Shown here piece by piece: positions 46,641 to 59,411 of a stretch of 64,000 nt of DNA. The DNA is from Siniperca chuatsi (Eukaryota; Chordata; Actinopteri; Centrarchiformes; Sinipercidae). Made by a program: the position numbers and the translations under genes. Positions within the stretch are counted from its first letter, which is position 1, and each line of letters opens with the position of its first letter. Location: NCBI RefSeq assembly GCF_020085105.1, contig NC_058056.1, forward strand, positions 19,702,429 through 19,766,428, given 5' to 3'. The notes beneath the pieces were generated by a model, which did no database searches, had not been told where the DNA came from, and saw only the letters and a program-made list of their open reading frames with translations.

Positions 46641-48180
46641 ACCAACTCACATAGTTTTAGTACTAGCGTTGGCTTATGTTGTCAGGTCAGCTGACAAAAT
46701 CGTAAGCAAGTCATTGCTTAAAACAGAGAAGCTTGTTTTTGTGTCCCAATTCTTAAAACAAGACCCATTATTTTAAAAATTACTGCTAATTTCTGGTGAT
46801 AAATCTGCAACCTTTTCTCTGTAAACTGTAGAATCAAACAGAAAGCTTTTTAGTATAGCATCAGCATCTAAGGGGTTGGGGTTTAGAGAACAGTCAAATG
46901 GTGGCAAGAAACCACAAGAAGCTCTCATCCTTTCATTCGCCATGTCTTCCGGTCCCTTTCTGTCTCCTCTCCCTGAGCACTTCCCTCAGTCCCATTTCCC
47001 ATCTCTCTCTCTGTCTCTCTCCCTTCACTTTCTGCCAACCAGGATGCTGACAATAGCTTCAATAAAGATGAATTGAAATTGGTTGTGGCTGAATTCGGCT
47101 TCCCAAGACACACAATGGAAGGACCTAGTGCTGTAATTATTACTCTGGATTCCAGCACACTGTTCAGCAAACTCATTTCCCCATGTTCTTTCTCTTCTAT
47201 CTTCCTCTCACCCTCTCTGTCTGTCATTTTCCACCTGAGTTTCTCTTCCTCTCAGGTTGATATTCCTCTCTGCCTATCCCTCTCTTCTTCCTCCGCCTCT
47301 TCAGTCTGTCTCAGCTTCTCTTTCAGTCCCTCCCTTGTTCTCTCTTTTACTCCCTCTTTCTTGCCCTGTTCAACTCAGTACAGTCCATTATTGTTGTTTG
47401 CTAAAGTAGAACTATAATTTCACAGCTGAGGAGCCAGATCAGGTCTGGAGTAGTGATTAATAATCTGACGGTGAATAATGATTTCATCCTCCATATTCAG
47501 CTGTAGGTAATTATTCGCTGTGTAATCGTGGAATAGATTTGCTCATGAAAAACAGACTTATTCAAATGTGAGATAGAAACCGAAGCGCCTTGGGTGTGTC
47601 GAGGCATCCGTGAAGCTAAATTTACATGGGTGGGATCCAAATATAGGCCCGGGAATAAAATTAGAACATTAGTGTGGGCGTCACTTCAAGCCTCTCCGGT
47701 GCCAAAGTCTTACCCGGTCTTGTTTCAGCCACTGAAGTGAGGCGCACTGCCTGCCTATCCTGCTCATCACAAATGTGATGAATGTGTCAAAATAAGTGAT
47801 GCAAGGCATTTCATTGTCTTTGTCCTTGTATCTCTTCTTGTCTATAATGATAATGGATTGCATTTATTCTCTTGATGGAAGTCGGGGGATCAAGAGGTGG
47901 CGGGCGAAGCGACAGACAAGAGCGAGAGAAGATTGCAAGGAGGGCTGCAGACATAAACATTCACATTTTGTTATTTTGTTTGTGTATTTTTAACGGGTCT
48001 CAAAGCAGCTAAGCAGCGTACCAGGGGGTGTAAGACACTGGAAACAAAAACTCACTTACAAGGATTCAGACACACAAAAAGGAAACACTTGCTCCTTCGC
48101 ACGGCCACACACATTTAAGTCCATGAAACAAAATATAATTCACACTTTGCATACTTAACCGAGGTGTCTTGATTTACATT
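46641..48180. other. intergenic, pyrimidine-rich block
   Basis: 46940-47350 is strongly C/T-biased on the + strand (many CTCTCT and TTCCTC words), which produces Ser/Leu/Phe-rich frames. No gene is supported. Confidence 0.6.
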
Positions 48181-48186
48181 TGTGCA

Positions 48187-48353
48187 TTGTGTGTGTGTGT
48201 GTGTGTGTGTGTCCCTTTGTATTTGCACAGCTTTGGTTATTTTGGATCTTGCTGAGGATTCTAACACACACATTATACAGATGATCAAAACAAAGGTCAC
48301 AATGCAGTTAATCCTGGTTTTCATAACAGTGCTAAGTGGGTGTGCTTTGTACA

Positions 48354-48400
<47 letters not shown>

Positions 48401-48573
48401 AGTGTGTTAACATGGAGGTGGGTGTGTTTGCACAGGTTTGGTTATTTTTGGTGTTTTGGGTGAGAAAGTGAAATCCTTTTTCTGTAGGTACAAGTTTTTA
48501 CTATCTGGTTGCCAGGCAACCAGAAGCCTTGGGTTGGTCCACAAAAGGCATGTGCATACACGTGCATCCAGAT

Positions 48574-48607
<34 letters not shown>

Positions 48608-49209
48608 GTGTGTTACTGTGGTAAACATTCAGCTCTAGCAGCAGATAAACAAGAGCTATCACCCCCGTTATTGTGTCCACTCTGGGGTTTGTTCTCACAG
48701 AACACATGCCAGATCACAAACATTGTGCGAGTGTGTGCATGTGTGTGCGCATCAGGGGGATTTTTAAAGTGGCATTGTTTAGACTGTTTAGATAGTTCTG
48801 CTTGCCAAGGAATCAACAATCCCCTTCTGTACGCACACACACAGCAGCACACCATAATAGAAACACACATGCGTGTACACTCCACATATGTATGCATAAA
48901 CATACATACTGACACACATACCTGTGCAAACGCACATAAATGACAGAAAGATGCTTATCCCCATTCAGGCGTGGGAGACAGGCGTCAGGTAGACTTCTTT
49001 CCTCCATATTTCTCATCATGACAGGTGGGGTAATGGGCCATTAGATTAACACCAAACAGAGAAGGTGGTTTCGAGTGTAATGTAATGCTTTGTTGATAGA
49101 AACCAGACACTGCTCTCCTCATGAGTTGGGCTTTTCTGCAGTATATGCTCTTACACGCTTCGCTCAAAATAAGGCCAGTGATGATAGAATGAGGCAATCT
49201 CTGCTCTTT

Positions 49210-49240
<31 letters not shown>
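48187..49240. repeat. cluster of four CA/TG microsatellites
   Basis: TG at 48187-48212, TG at 48355-48396 (42 bp), CA at 48576-48604 and TG at 49211-49240. Opposite orientations within 1 kb allow long-range base pairing. All frames here derive from them. Confidence 0.9.
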
Positions 49241-49401
49241 CAGAAGAGAAAGAAAGGCACAAACACGGGGAGAGGAATCCAGATAGAGAGTATGTGTGTA
49301 TGCATGTGGGGGTGTGTGAAAGTGTGTGTGTGCTCATTAAAACAGAGAGGGAGAGAGAATTCTCCGTGCCCATCAGCAAGGATTTACTGATGAGGAAGTA
49401 A

Positions 49402-51828
49402 AGGGTCTCTCATCTCTCCTTAAGACGTTCCCTCTTCAGTCTGCTCCGCTTCCTTACTGCCTTTTGTTAATTGCCATTGTTCAATACTGTAAATTCCCTT
49501 TGTCAGCACATATACCCTGTGAAGACGGAGAGAGTTAAAATTCTGACCGATTTCAAAGCGAAATTTGTTCTGTATTCCAACTGTAGATGGAAACAGTAAA
49601 ACTAGACTGCCTTCAGCGGCAGCTCGTTTCAAGTTGAAACTGATGGTTAGACTACGGTGGTGCTCCTGCAACAGGTCGGGCTGTATCACTACAAAGCTAA
49701 GCTAAGTGATAATGATTTGTAACAGTATGGTGCAAAAGATAAACAGCACCTTGACTGGAGATGAGCGAAAACATATTTTAAAAAACAAGGATTTTGCCTA
49801 CTGCTGTCATGAAGAGACAAAGAAGTCAGGAATATAATCCCAGGCTCCCTCAAAAATGAAATACTCTACAAAAATAAATGATAGCATATCAGAGTAAGTT
49901 ATAAAGCATACAAGGTAGGCTTTGCACATTGACAATGCTGTTACTATGAACTCCAAAGTCCCCCTCCACTCAAAAATGTCTTTTGCTTATTGTTGCTTCA
50001 TCTGGATGTTTGACCTTCACTGTGCAGAATGATGTATGTGCAGAGTTTGACCCTAGAAGGCAGATGAATATGAAAACACATTCATCTGCTGAAGGAGGAA
50101 TGTTTATCTGTGCTCACTTTAAATCTTTGTTTAAGACTTGCACTCATTTGGGAGACAATCGTGGTCCAATATGCAACTTACACAAGTGTGATGTATGAGA
50201 GACATCTTGTGTCCAGTTAAACTTTTGAAATGAAACACATTGACAAAATCCAGAATCTATCAATATGTCAATGAGGGAGAAGAACTAGATGTAATTTCAG
50301 AATTTTTTAATGAGGTGATTTAATTTCAGAAGCAAATTATTCAAAGCAGTGTGTTTTTATTTGTCTTTAAACATGTTTGGAGGGGATTTTTAAATAAAAA
50401 CGTAGGATGTTACTCCGTGAAGAGTAAAAGGACAGTTTATCTTGTTGATTCCTCTGGCACAACAGAAGCTAGTTAGCTAGCTGGCAGCACAGTTCTAAGA
50501 GGCGGGGACACATGTAACTGGCTAAAATTGAGAGGGGCAGGATTTCAGAGTTTTGAAAAAGGACATTTTTTAAATAAAAATGCTGAAATAACATTTCATA
50601 ATAACGGGTTGAGTTTGATTTATTTATTTATTTATTTAATACTGTACACTTTGGGACTCCATATAATACAGACTGGATCTACAAATGAGAGGCATGGTGC
50701 CACTGTTATTGGCACGAAACTGTGGGCCCTGTGACAACAACTCAACAGTAGCTCTGACACAATATCTATAATCCTTGACATGTTCTAGGGTCCCTGTCCA
50801 GCTCTGGGTGAAAACCCTTTATTTCCACAGTGTCAACTTCTCACCGACTAAGGAAAACTATTTCACTTTTGGCTGGGTGACAATGTATTTTTGACACCAT
50901 CCAGTGGGTTTCTGAAAAGGATTCACAAGCCTAAGAGACAGGAAAATATATATAACATATAGCGTGAATCACCAAGATTGGACTTCTCACATAAGAAATA
51001 TATGAAGACATTTTATATTACATACTATAACTGAAGTGGACATCCAAATAACACACCTCCAATGATGGCTGCAATAACAACTCACCACAGTAAGTGCTTG
51101 AAGGTGAAACAATGAGCGAGCATAGTGTTCAGAAACCAGATAGAGGGAGAAACAGGCTCAGGGTCGGCTGTTTGTGTTTGCTGCTTGTCGTCGGCAGCAG
51201 ATCAAGATGACTGAGTGTAAGCGAGCTAGTCAAGGCCGAGCCAAAGAATCCATATCAGGAGAGAAGCAGAGTAGTGAAAGGCAGATCAATGTGCAAACAA
51301 CCCAGCCTTGCAACAGCAAAGAAAACACAAACCCTCTCCTCTGGCTAGAAGACTTTGTTTTTAAAATTCTGCACTCTTATCTTAAGTCAGGGCTGAAAAA
51401 AAAGGCTATAAAATATTTTTAAAAATATATATGAAATGTTTAGTTTCTATAAGTCTTGGCCTTGAAATGTTAAAGGGGTAATCTGTGAGAACTTGTTTTT
51501 GTTTTATTATGTCTCTGTCTGTGGCGCCTCAATGCTATGGTATTTATGCTTTTTACTCTGCAGAGGGCACTTATCTTTCCGACAAGGAGAAAAGTCTTTC
51601 TTGGATTTTATGTTGCTAAAGTTAAGTTCATGTTGCTGTAGATGGAACTCTGTTTGTCTTTTTAGCTTTGGTTGCTATTGTTGCTCATGCAAACTACCCA
51701 GTTCATTTATTTCAAACAAACAACTGCTGCTGCGTGTTTAGAACCACAAATATAAGGCTTTCATGAGCTTGAATCGCTGTTTTAATTGCAAAAAGGGAGT
51801 AGAAAAAACGATATTTATTTGCACCAAC
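49402..51828. other. intergenic, nothing recognised
   Basis: AT-rich, with a (TTTA)n run at 50618-50639. The frame at 51174-51422 has an Arg/Lys/Ser-rich sequence without recognisable domains. Confidence 0.55.
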
Positions 51829-52549
51829 TGTCGTGTAGTACGAACTAATGGTAGAACCCACAATGCAGAACACACGAGCGATAGTGATTAAAGTCACTCT
51901 TTATTGCCAAGCAAAAGGCGGAGAGGGAAGGGGGGGGGGAGATCTTCAGGGCGGAGTTCCCTGTGTAGCCTCCGCAGGAAACGGGAAAGGTAATGGTAAC
52001 CCAGGAGCGTCGACTGGTGGCGGAGGGCAGAGACTGGCCGTCAGTGGGAACCCCAACTTAGAGCAGGACGGTATCACCCAGATCTGGCTCCGTGGAGAGG
52101 TAGATGGGAAGAAACACAGTGGAGCATAGGAGGGGCAGGCAGGCAAATGGAAATCCAGACAGGAGCAGAGATGACTGTGATCACCGCCACAGAACAACCC
52201 TGTGGCAGAACAAAGACCAGAATAAGAACAAGATATCAAAATACTCAATAGTCGGTACTTATCTTGAAAATACTTGGGAGCCGTGACGTAGTGGTCGATC
52301 TAGTGTACGTGGACGCGTTGGTGTTGTGGGAAAGCCTGGTATTTAACTGTGGAGACTGATGAATGATTGCAGCCAGGTGAGCCGATGATCAGCAGCAGGT
52401 GTGGAACCCACGGAGTCAGACCAGGTGACATACATACACACACACACACACATATCCAAGGACACGTTGGGGGACACACAAGCCACATGAGGAAGGGGAA
52501 AACAACAGAGAACACAGGGCTGGAGGAGGTAAGGTGGCAAACTACCACA
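51829..52549 (-). mobile_element. solo LTR of an LTR retrotransposon
   Basis: Read on the minus strand, the 721-bp unit begins TGTGGTAGTTTGCC and ends GTACTACACGACA, the TG...CA form of an LTR. CCAAC flanks both sides exactly (51824-51828 and 52550-52554), a 5-bp target duplication. A poly(A) signal (AATAAA, + strand TTTATT at 51900-51905) lies about 70 bp before the LTR 3' end, fitting a U3-R-U5 layout. No gag-pol, primer-binding site or second LTR is present, so it is a recombined solo LTR. It is more CG-rich than its surroundings. Superfamily (Gypsy or related) is not settled. Confidence 0.85.
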
Positions 52550-52989
52550 CCAACAGGTTAAGGATTATTATGACTGGATGGATAGATGGATGAGGATTGT
52601 ATTATTACTTGGATGTCTATAGAATAGGACACCTTGCTCTTTAAAATACACCAGGTGAATCCAGGGAAAATTAACAATGATTCCTCAACAATTTTAAAAT
52701 TTGACAAGCCGATGAACATAAGGTGGAGGAGGTGGGTTAAAGAAGATTTTAAATCCTGAAGACAACTGTTAAGTGCAAAAGGGAGTGCAACTCAATATTT
52801 GTGAAATTGCACCTTTGCTTTCTGTTTTGCTTCTTTCATCCTCTGTTTCTTCATTTCTATTGTCAGTCTCAGAGGCTATTTCGCCATCCATCTCTCTTCT
52901 TGGCCACATCAGAGAATGAAGCGCTATACAGCAGACAAAAGAGATACACAGAGAGACAGATAGATCAGGAGGTGGTTGAATTATCTATG

Positions 52990-53640
52990 CAGTGAATCAC
53001 AGCAGTTACAACTTGTGATCATAGAAGGATTGAGAGGCAGGGAGACAGAACGAGAGTGACAGGAGGACAGAGATAGAGAGAGAAAGAAGCAAAAACAGGT
53101 GAGCAGGGGTGGGGATGTAGTTGAAAGTAAGAAGAGAATAGAGCAGTGGAGGGAATCGATGTTCCCCATGCGATCTATAGAACTCTCAATTATCCTACTG
53201 CAGCCTGTCGACGGCAGCTCTTGAGATGAAGAGGGAAGTGAAAAAGGGAGGAAGAGGCGGTGGAGGAAACGTCAGTGCGAGCAAGAATAGGTCGCCCCTG
53301 TATCTACTTGCAGTGAAGAATGTGATGGCGAACTCTGTGCTGCAATGCAAATTTACTGTCCTGTTTGTCTAGCGGTGCCGGCTGCAGAGGACAAAAACAC
53401 AAGACACAGGAGAGGAGAGGAGAAAAAACATAGAGAGAGAGACAGCGACAGAATGGAAATGAGACACAGAAAGAAAATGAGAGCTCAGAACAAAGGGAGG
53501 GAGGGAAAAAGATGAAGGAAAAGAGAGACAAAGACAGCAGAAGGGGAAAAGGGGAGGGATGCCTTGAATGGAAGACAGAAGAAACAGGAGGACAAAATAA
53601 CGAGATGTGGAGAGAGAAGGAAAAGAAAAGGGGGTAAATA
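52990..53640 (+). repeat. polypurine (GA-rich) block
   Basis: About 650 bp with a heavily A/G-biased + strand (for example AGAGATAGAGAGAGAAAGAA). The 146-codon minus-strand frame at 53304-53744 is its pyrimidine translation. Confidence 0.85.
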
Positions 53641-53969
53641 AATCCAGTAGAAGCCTTCCACTTACAGCAGCTGACTTCCTCTGAGAAAATCAATGTGACT
53701 GTAGCCAGAGTCCCCACAGGCCAAAAAAAAAATAAAAGATCCACTCTGCATGAGCATTTTCACACTTACCACACATGTTGGTTATGCTACACCTGTGAGG
53801 ACACAGTATTGACTCACCACTCATTCACTGGAGGCTTACCAAACCTAGTTTTCTGGCAATGCAATACCAAATATAAGCCGGCAATGGGTTATATATGGCT
53901 GCCAGATCTAGCTATATTTTAGGTTGCAGACTTGGGTACAATGTCTACATGTCAATGTCCTTGGACCAG

Positions 53970-54080
53970 AACCCTGCGTGATAGGTCACTGCCATCGGTG
54001 TGTGAGTGTGTGCGTGAATTGGCGAATGAGCAGCAAAAACCTTGTAAAGTGCCTGAGTGCTAAATAAATGTAGCCATTTA
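53970..54080 (+). mobile_element. 3' tail of a LINE/SINE-type retroposon
   Basis: GTCACTGCCATCGGTGTGTG, GAATTGGCGAATGAGCAGC and TTGTAAAGTGCCTGAGTGCT followed by AAATAAATGTAGCCATTTA match the tail pattern shared by many fish L2-type LINEs and SINEs. Confidence 0.6.
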
Positions 54081-54484
54081 TCATTTTTCAAGTTCAGGGC
54101 ATGAGTCCAGCAATCAGGTGTGTCGGACTTAGGCCATGATTTTGATTTTGAGACTTGTAGATGTCTTTTACCATTCAGTATCACTGAATCAAGTGGGAAA
54201 CTGACAAATCCAAAGTGCAATGGGAAAAAAAGGAATTGCAATTGTTTAGCCAGGAGGCTATATCATGTAACCAAAGACTGGTGTTTGTTCAACCATTTCA
54301 GAACAAACTATCCCTTGCTGTCATGAGGATCCTCTGTAAGTAGAAAAGGCAGAAGTAGTGTGATGTTGTTGTACTGTACCAACAGTCGACATTGGTTTCT
54401 TTTTAACAGTTAAGTTTTCCTAACCTTAACCATAACAACAAGTACTTGTATTTGTCTAAACTTATCCAGACCTTAACCATAAAG

Positions 54485-54570
54485 TTGTAGAAAAGGTTTC
54501 AATCGTAGTCATCTGGACACTGTTTTCAGAATCAAGACGTTTCGGCTCCCATCCGGGAGTCATTCTCAAT
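54485..54570 (+). repeat. dispersed repeat shared with 62535-62630
   Basis: GTTTCGGCTCCCATCCGGGA and CATCTGGACACTGTTTTCAG occur here and, inverted, at 62541-62622 with few differences. The element type is unknown to me. Confidence 0.75.
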
Positions 54571-54779
54571 GTGAAAAATGGTCTGAGAACTGAAAGCTGG
54601 AAGTTGTTTTTGAACACACTGACTAGCAGGCTACTTTGTCGTTTATATGCGGATTGCTCTTGCATAAGTAAGTTAAATGTGTTTTGGGAAACTGCTCTTC
54701 TGTATTCAACCCATTTTTAACTATTTAGAAGCAGTGTGTAGTCACAGCACTGTGTAATAGCTTACATCCATGTCTTTTG

Positions 54780-54925
54780 ATGTGGGAGGAAGCACCCAGA
54801 GCATCTGAAGGAAAACTTGAAAACTAGGAGAACATGCAAACTCCACACAAAAAGTCCCAAGTTGGGTTCAAAACCAGGACCTTCTTACTGGCAACATTGC
54901 TCCCAGCTGGGCCCCACTGTCCCCA
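54780..54925. mobile_element. degraded interspersed repeat, tRNA-like
   Basis: GGAGAACATGCAAACTCCAC, GGGTTCAAAACCAGGACCTT and GGGCCCCACTGTCC resemble a very common fish SINE/LINE-associated segment. Strand not assigned. Confidence 0.5.
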
Positions 54926-54929
54926 GCCT

Positions 54930-55110
54930 GCTCAGCTAAAGTATGCTAAAGTGTGCACTGTGCACCACCTGCCCAGGACCAAAAAAAAATGGAACAGCTA
55001 GCAAGCCAAAGACCCAGTCTAATTTCACAGAAATTGATGAAGACCAAAACAAAGCACGAAAGAGATGCCAAGTCACCAGAAACACAATTCCAAATGAATG
55101 CTGATGTTGT
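54930..55110 (+). mobile_element. dispersed repeat family A, fragment
   Basis: GTGCACTGTGCACCACCTGC and CACCAGAAACACAATTCCAA match the centre and right part of family A. Confidence 0.55.
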
Positions 55111-55117
55111 TCAGTGA

Positions 55118-55632
55118 GGTGATTAGCTTAGCTTAGCATAAAGACTGGAAGCAGGGGGAAACAGCAAGCCTGGCTCTCTCCACAGTTCAAAAGTATACCT
55201 ACCAGTACCTCTAAAGCTCACTAATTAACATTGTATTTCTATTGTTTCATATACAGAAATGTCGTAGGTGAAATTAGGTGCTGTAACATTTTTTCTGCTG
55301 GTTGCCCGACAACCTGCCATTGACAACAAGACTCTAAGCTAACTCAAAGGAATAGAAACAGCAAAACTCTGCCTAAAACCACAAGTTGTTATGTTTACAT
55401 TTCTGTTTGGGTTAGGATTAAACAAAGGAGATAAAACTTGTTGATCAGTGAGCTTTAGAGGTGTTGGTAGATGTATTTGTAGAGCAAGCTTTCACCCTGC
55501 TTTATGCTAAGCTAATCACCTCCTGGCTCTAGCTCTGTACTTAACACAGACATGAGTGTGGTATCGACCTTCTCATCTAACGCTGGGAAAGAAAGCAAAT
55601 AAGCCTATTTCCCAAAATGTAAAACTAATCCT
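55118..55632. mobile_element. T2/Kolobok-type palindromic MITE, left-truncated
   Basis: TTAGCTTAGCTTAGCATAAA at the left is mirrored by TTTATGCTAAGCTAATCACC near 55500. It ends CCTATTTCCCAAAATGT. Same family as 26027-27176, with its left end apparently lost next to the family A fragment. Confidence 0.8.
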
Positions 55633-55639
55633 AAAATCT

Positions 55640-57815
55640 AAAATTACTGTAATTCAGTCCTCACAAGTATAGCTAAACCAGAACACACACACACACACAC
55701 ACTCAGAAACATGCTGCACAATCAATGAGATACCCCCATCAGACTAAACACACACGCACTGCCAACATAGATACATTAACACGCTACACAGAAAAATAAA
55801 TGCAATCTTAAGATGTGTTGATGACTCATTTTAATCAATAGGAGACAGTCTAGCTGCTCCAATCTCTGAGGACGGCTGGCTCTCCCAACTCAGTGGGGGG
55901 TACTGGGAGAGATCAACCGGATCGATAGATCACTTATACTCTGAGGGGAAAGAGAGAAGCAAAACCAATCCATGAATCGGTTGAGTTATGTGTGCGAGAG
56001 CGAGAGAAAGAAAAGAGATTGTATGTAGAGTATGTTGATGTGAAGAGAAAAGAAGAGAAGAAAAAAGATTTGTGGCACTAAGAGCTCTTCTGGGTCTGTG
56101 AGACCCAATTCTCTTTAAAGGAACGTCATCATCCTCCCTTAGTGCCACTGTATGTGTGTGTCTGTGTGTGTGTGCATGTGTGTGAGCATGCACGCATACA
56201 GTATATGTGTGTTTATGTGTGATAATTGGGCGTAAACAACAGTGAGACAGTAATTAGGGAAATGCCATTTCCCTTCTCTTCTCAGCTGTATTGTCTTTAA
56301 AGGTGCCTATGATTATGATTGATGTGCCTTTTATTTAGTGTGTGCGTGTGCGTGTGTGTGTGCATTTGCGCGTGCGTCCGTGTATGAGATTGTGATAAAG
56401 GGTTAATGTATTCGAACTCAAGCTGTGCTGCATTGAAAGGGGGCCGTACCGAGTCATTATGGTCAGTAAGACATCCATTGATCAAACTGTCAAGTATCTA
56501 TTTTTGTGTGTATGTGTGTGTGAGTCTGCGTGGTTTCGAGTGTGTGTGTGCTTGCACCTGATAAGCTAATTGCATCTTGGCCAATGGAAATACACAGTCT
56601 AATGGCTCAGAAACATCCAGTTAATTAGCACATATAACAACAGGCAACGATATAGTCACTTAACACATTTGCCCTCATCCAACACATTATTCAACTCACT
56701 GTGTTTGCTGTTCTTCTTTTTCCTTTCTTTGTGCTGCTGGTATGTGCATACACCTACACATGATACTAACATGCATGCACACACCCACTTATGCTGTGTC
56801 TCTTACATGCAAACGTCTGTGCACACCAGCTGAAAATGGGGCTACACAATGTGTGAAGAGAGCTGAGAGGTTGTGATATCTTAGGGAGCTGATTTACAGT
56901 GCAGGAGTGTGTTTTACATTAACACATACATACACACACACACACATATGAACAAGACACAGATACATACAGACACAGATGCTTGCCAACACAATAATTT
57001 ATTCAATCTAAAAAAAGGAGTTAGCTGCTGAATCCCTCCATCATAACACAACCCCTTCAAACCTGAATGCACACAACACACATGAACACACCAAGGCAGG
57101 ATTCTCATACACATGTACAAAAACACACATGTATCACACATACACACACACACACAGATCACACACACAGAGGTATCTGCAATAAAATGGGATTAACTGT
57201 GGCTGCAGCTAATCCTGTTTGTTTGGTTGTTTTTTTAAAGTCTGATTTTTACTGCACCACATTCCCAACAAGCTCTGGATTTGAAACCCAAATCTGTCAA
57301 TTTCCCCTTTCTCAGGCAGAGTGGGCAACCACTTTGCTGTACTGTACCTCACACATGAGCATGTTAAAAATCTAGAGAGGAATCATATTAGTGTCTTTAT
57401 CTTATCTCTATATCCATCCAAAAGGAAATTGTGATCTGACGTGATTTAACGTAGCTAACGTCACTAACTCCATAAATGTTTTCACTGCTCTGGTAGCTTA
57501 AAGGTTAAAGCTTGAGAATGAAAATTCTGGTTCAGCTCCCCAGGTCAGCTCATGGAAAGTGTGCTCTGGAAAAATGAATGAGAAAGGCAGTTAGCACTCA
57601 CATGCTCCAGTGGAGCCGCTCAGCAGTCGACAGTAGCAGACAGGGGTTCTACTCCCAGGTGTGAATGTTTGTAAAAGCAGCGATATACCAGAAACAAAAT
57701 TGAACTTGTGCAAATCCAACTGCTGTCCATCACGGTACTGCGAGCAATACTCACTGCAATTTAAGATCTGTACGTTTAGACACTCCAGATGGGTGTTCTT
57801 ACAAATTGCAAGTTA
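55640..57815. other. intergenic, CA/TG-rich
   Basis: Short CA/TG runs at 55684-55702, 56150-56190, 56338-56362 and 57120-57170. No gene supported. Confidence 0.6.
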
Positions 57816-57819
57816 AAAG

Positions 57820-58020
57820 GTCAGTTAACCCAAATCACAAAAAAACATATTTTCTCTCTGCCCCTAGTTGTATCTAGCCATGCAGAGAGCGTAGTTTTAA
57901 GATATCTGCTTCTGAAATAGGCGCCTTCACCCCAATACAGTGGAGATTAATGTAATTGTATGTTTTTGCTGCTCAAAGCAATAACAACAAGCATATGTAA
58001 ATAAAGGTTAAAATGAACAC
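57820..58020. mobile_element. possible MITE end
   Basis: CTCTCTGCCCCTAGTTGTATCTAGCCATGCAGAG resembles the start of a common fish MITE (quoted here as overlapping words CTCTCTGCCCC and TATCTAGCCATGCAG). Right boundary unclear. Confidence 0.35.
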
Positions 58021-58855
58021 ATTTGCATCTGGTGAAGGGCGCGTACCACTTCTTTCAAAAGGATAGATCTTTCGGTTTGAATTGAAACTCTCCACAAATG
58101 CTTCCTGCAGCTTCTGTCCCCTGTTCTGTTTGACCTGATTTATCTGTCTAACTTCTGGCTGGATAAGCTTTGCAGCTTTCTCTATGATCTTGTCTAAATT
58201 TACATCTCTCTACATGCCCCTCTAATCGTGGCTGAGGAGAAGTTCTCATCACAGCTGATGAAAGAGTAAGAGGTCGATCAAATGCAAAGCAAGCTCTCTA
58301 AAGCCTCCTTTGCATCACATATCGCTCTGTCTTTGTGGCCTACAGCTCAAAACACCACCAGGATGGTCTGAAGGCAGCGCTCCCATGAAAATCAATGATC
58401 AAACTTTGGTATTTCTCCATAAAGACAGTGTGAGAACACTTTTGAAAATATGGGGAATGATTAGTGTGAATGAGTGTTTGTTTTCAGTTGTAATATAGAT
58501 AGCAGGACAAATCTGTGTGTTTGTGTGTGTGTGTGTCTGAAATAGGGGGATGTGAGGAAAAACAAATTCACTGCATGGTATCTGATGGACTAGAATGACC
58601 AGAGACGTTTGTCCTTTAACGTCCCAGATACATTAACAATGTGGTGTATAATATGCTTGTCAGCATAAATCATTGTCAAGTTTAATGTACACTGCAAAAC
58701 AATACAAACACGACACAGTGAGGTTATAGAGCAGCAGTACCATCAGATCCAACAGCACTGAGGTGCCAAAACTACAGGTTTTAATCACTTGTTAAGCACA
58801 AACATTCAACAGGCTTACAGGAAAATATGCTATAGTCACTGATTTTCTCTATTTC

Positions 58856-59280
58856 AAAGTTACCCTGTGGAGTTTTTGACCACTACTAGCACTATGAAGC
58901 AATATTTTTATGAGTGGGCCCCCATTTTGTCTGTATGGTACACACATCACGCAAGCAGGTGAGTGACGATAAACAATCCTGTCTCTGGTTTCATGCTATT
59001 GTGCTGGCTGACAGTTAGTGGCGGTATTGCACAAAGAAGTGTTGCAATGCACCTGCAACGCCAGTGAAGAAGAAAACTAGCAAGCTAGCAATCATGGCTG
59101 TAATCACTGCATGATTTAAAACATTCAATAAATTGTCATTTCAAATGTTTTTTGAGGAAGGAAATGCACTCAACACATTTTGTTAGATCTCAAGGATACA
59201 CACAATGTCAGAAACACTGAATGTAAACATAAACTAAACAACTGTAGTTTGTTTACAAGAAAACTCCACAGGGTACTTTT
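58856..59280. mobile_element. 425-bp MITE with inverted ends
   Basis: The left CAAAGTTACCCTGTGGAGTT is mirrored at the right by AAAACTCCACAGGGTACTTT. No coding frame lies inside. The ends differ by one inserted T. Confidence 0.8.
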
Positions 59281-59374
59281 AATTTTTCCAACCAAAGATT
59301 GCTTGAGTAAAGTCCCATCGGTTGCAACCCAGTCTGTCTGCTCAAGTCACTAATACCTAAAAGTCATGACAGGA

Positions 59375-59411
59375 ATCTTACTAGGTCCAACTAGGTTGGA
59401 CCTAGTAAGAT
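59375..59411. repeat. perfect 17-bp hairpin with 3-nt loop
   Basis: ATCTTACTAGGTCCAAC, loop TAG, then the exact complement GTTGGACCTAGTAAGAT. Confidence 0.92.

Noticed and set aside
51946..52248. Minus-strand frame in the solo LTR
   Set aside because: Non-coding LTR sequence with Ser/Pro bias; no gag or pol motif.
53304..53744. 146-codon minus-strand frame
   Set aside because: Pyrimidine translation of the GA block.
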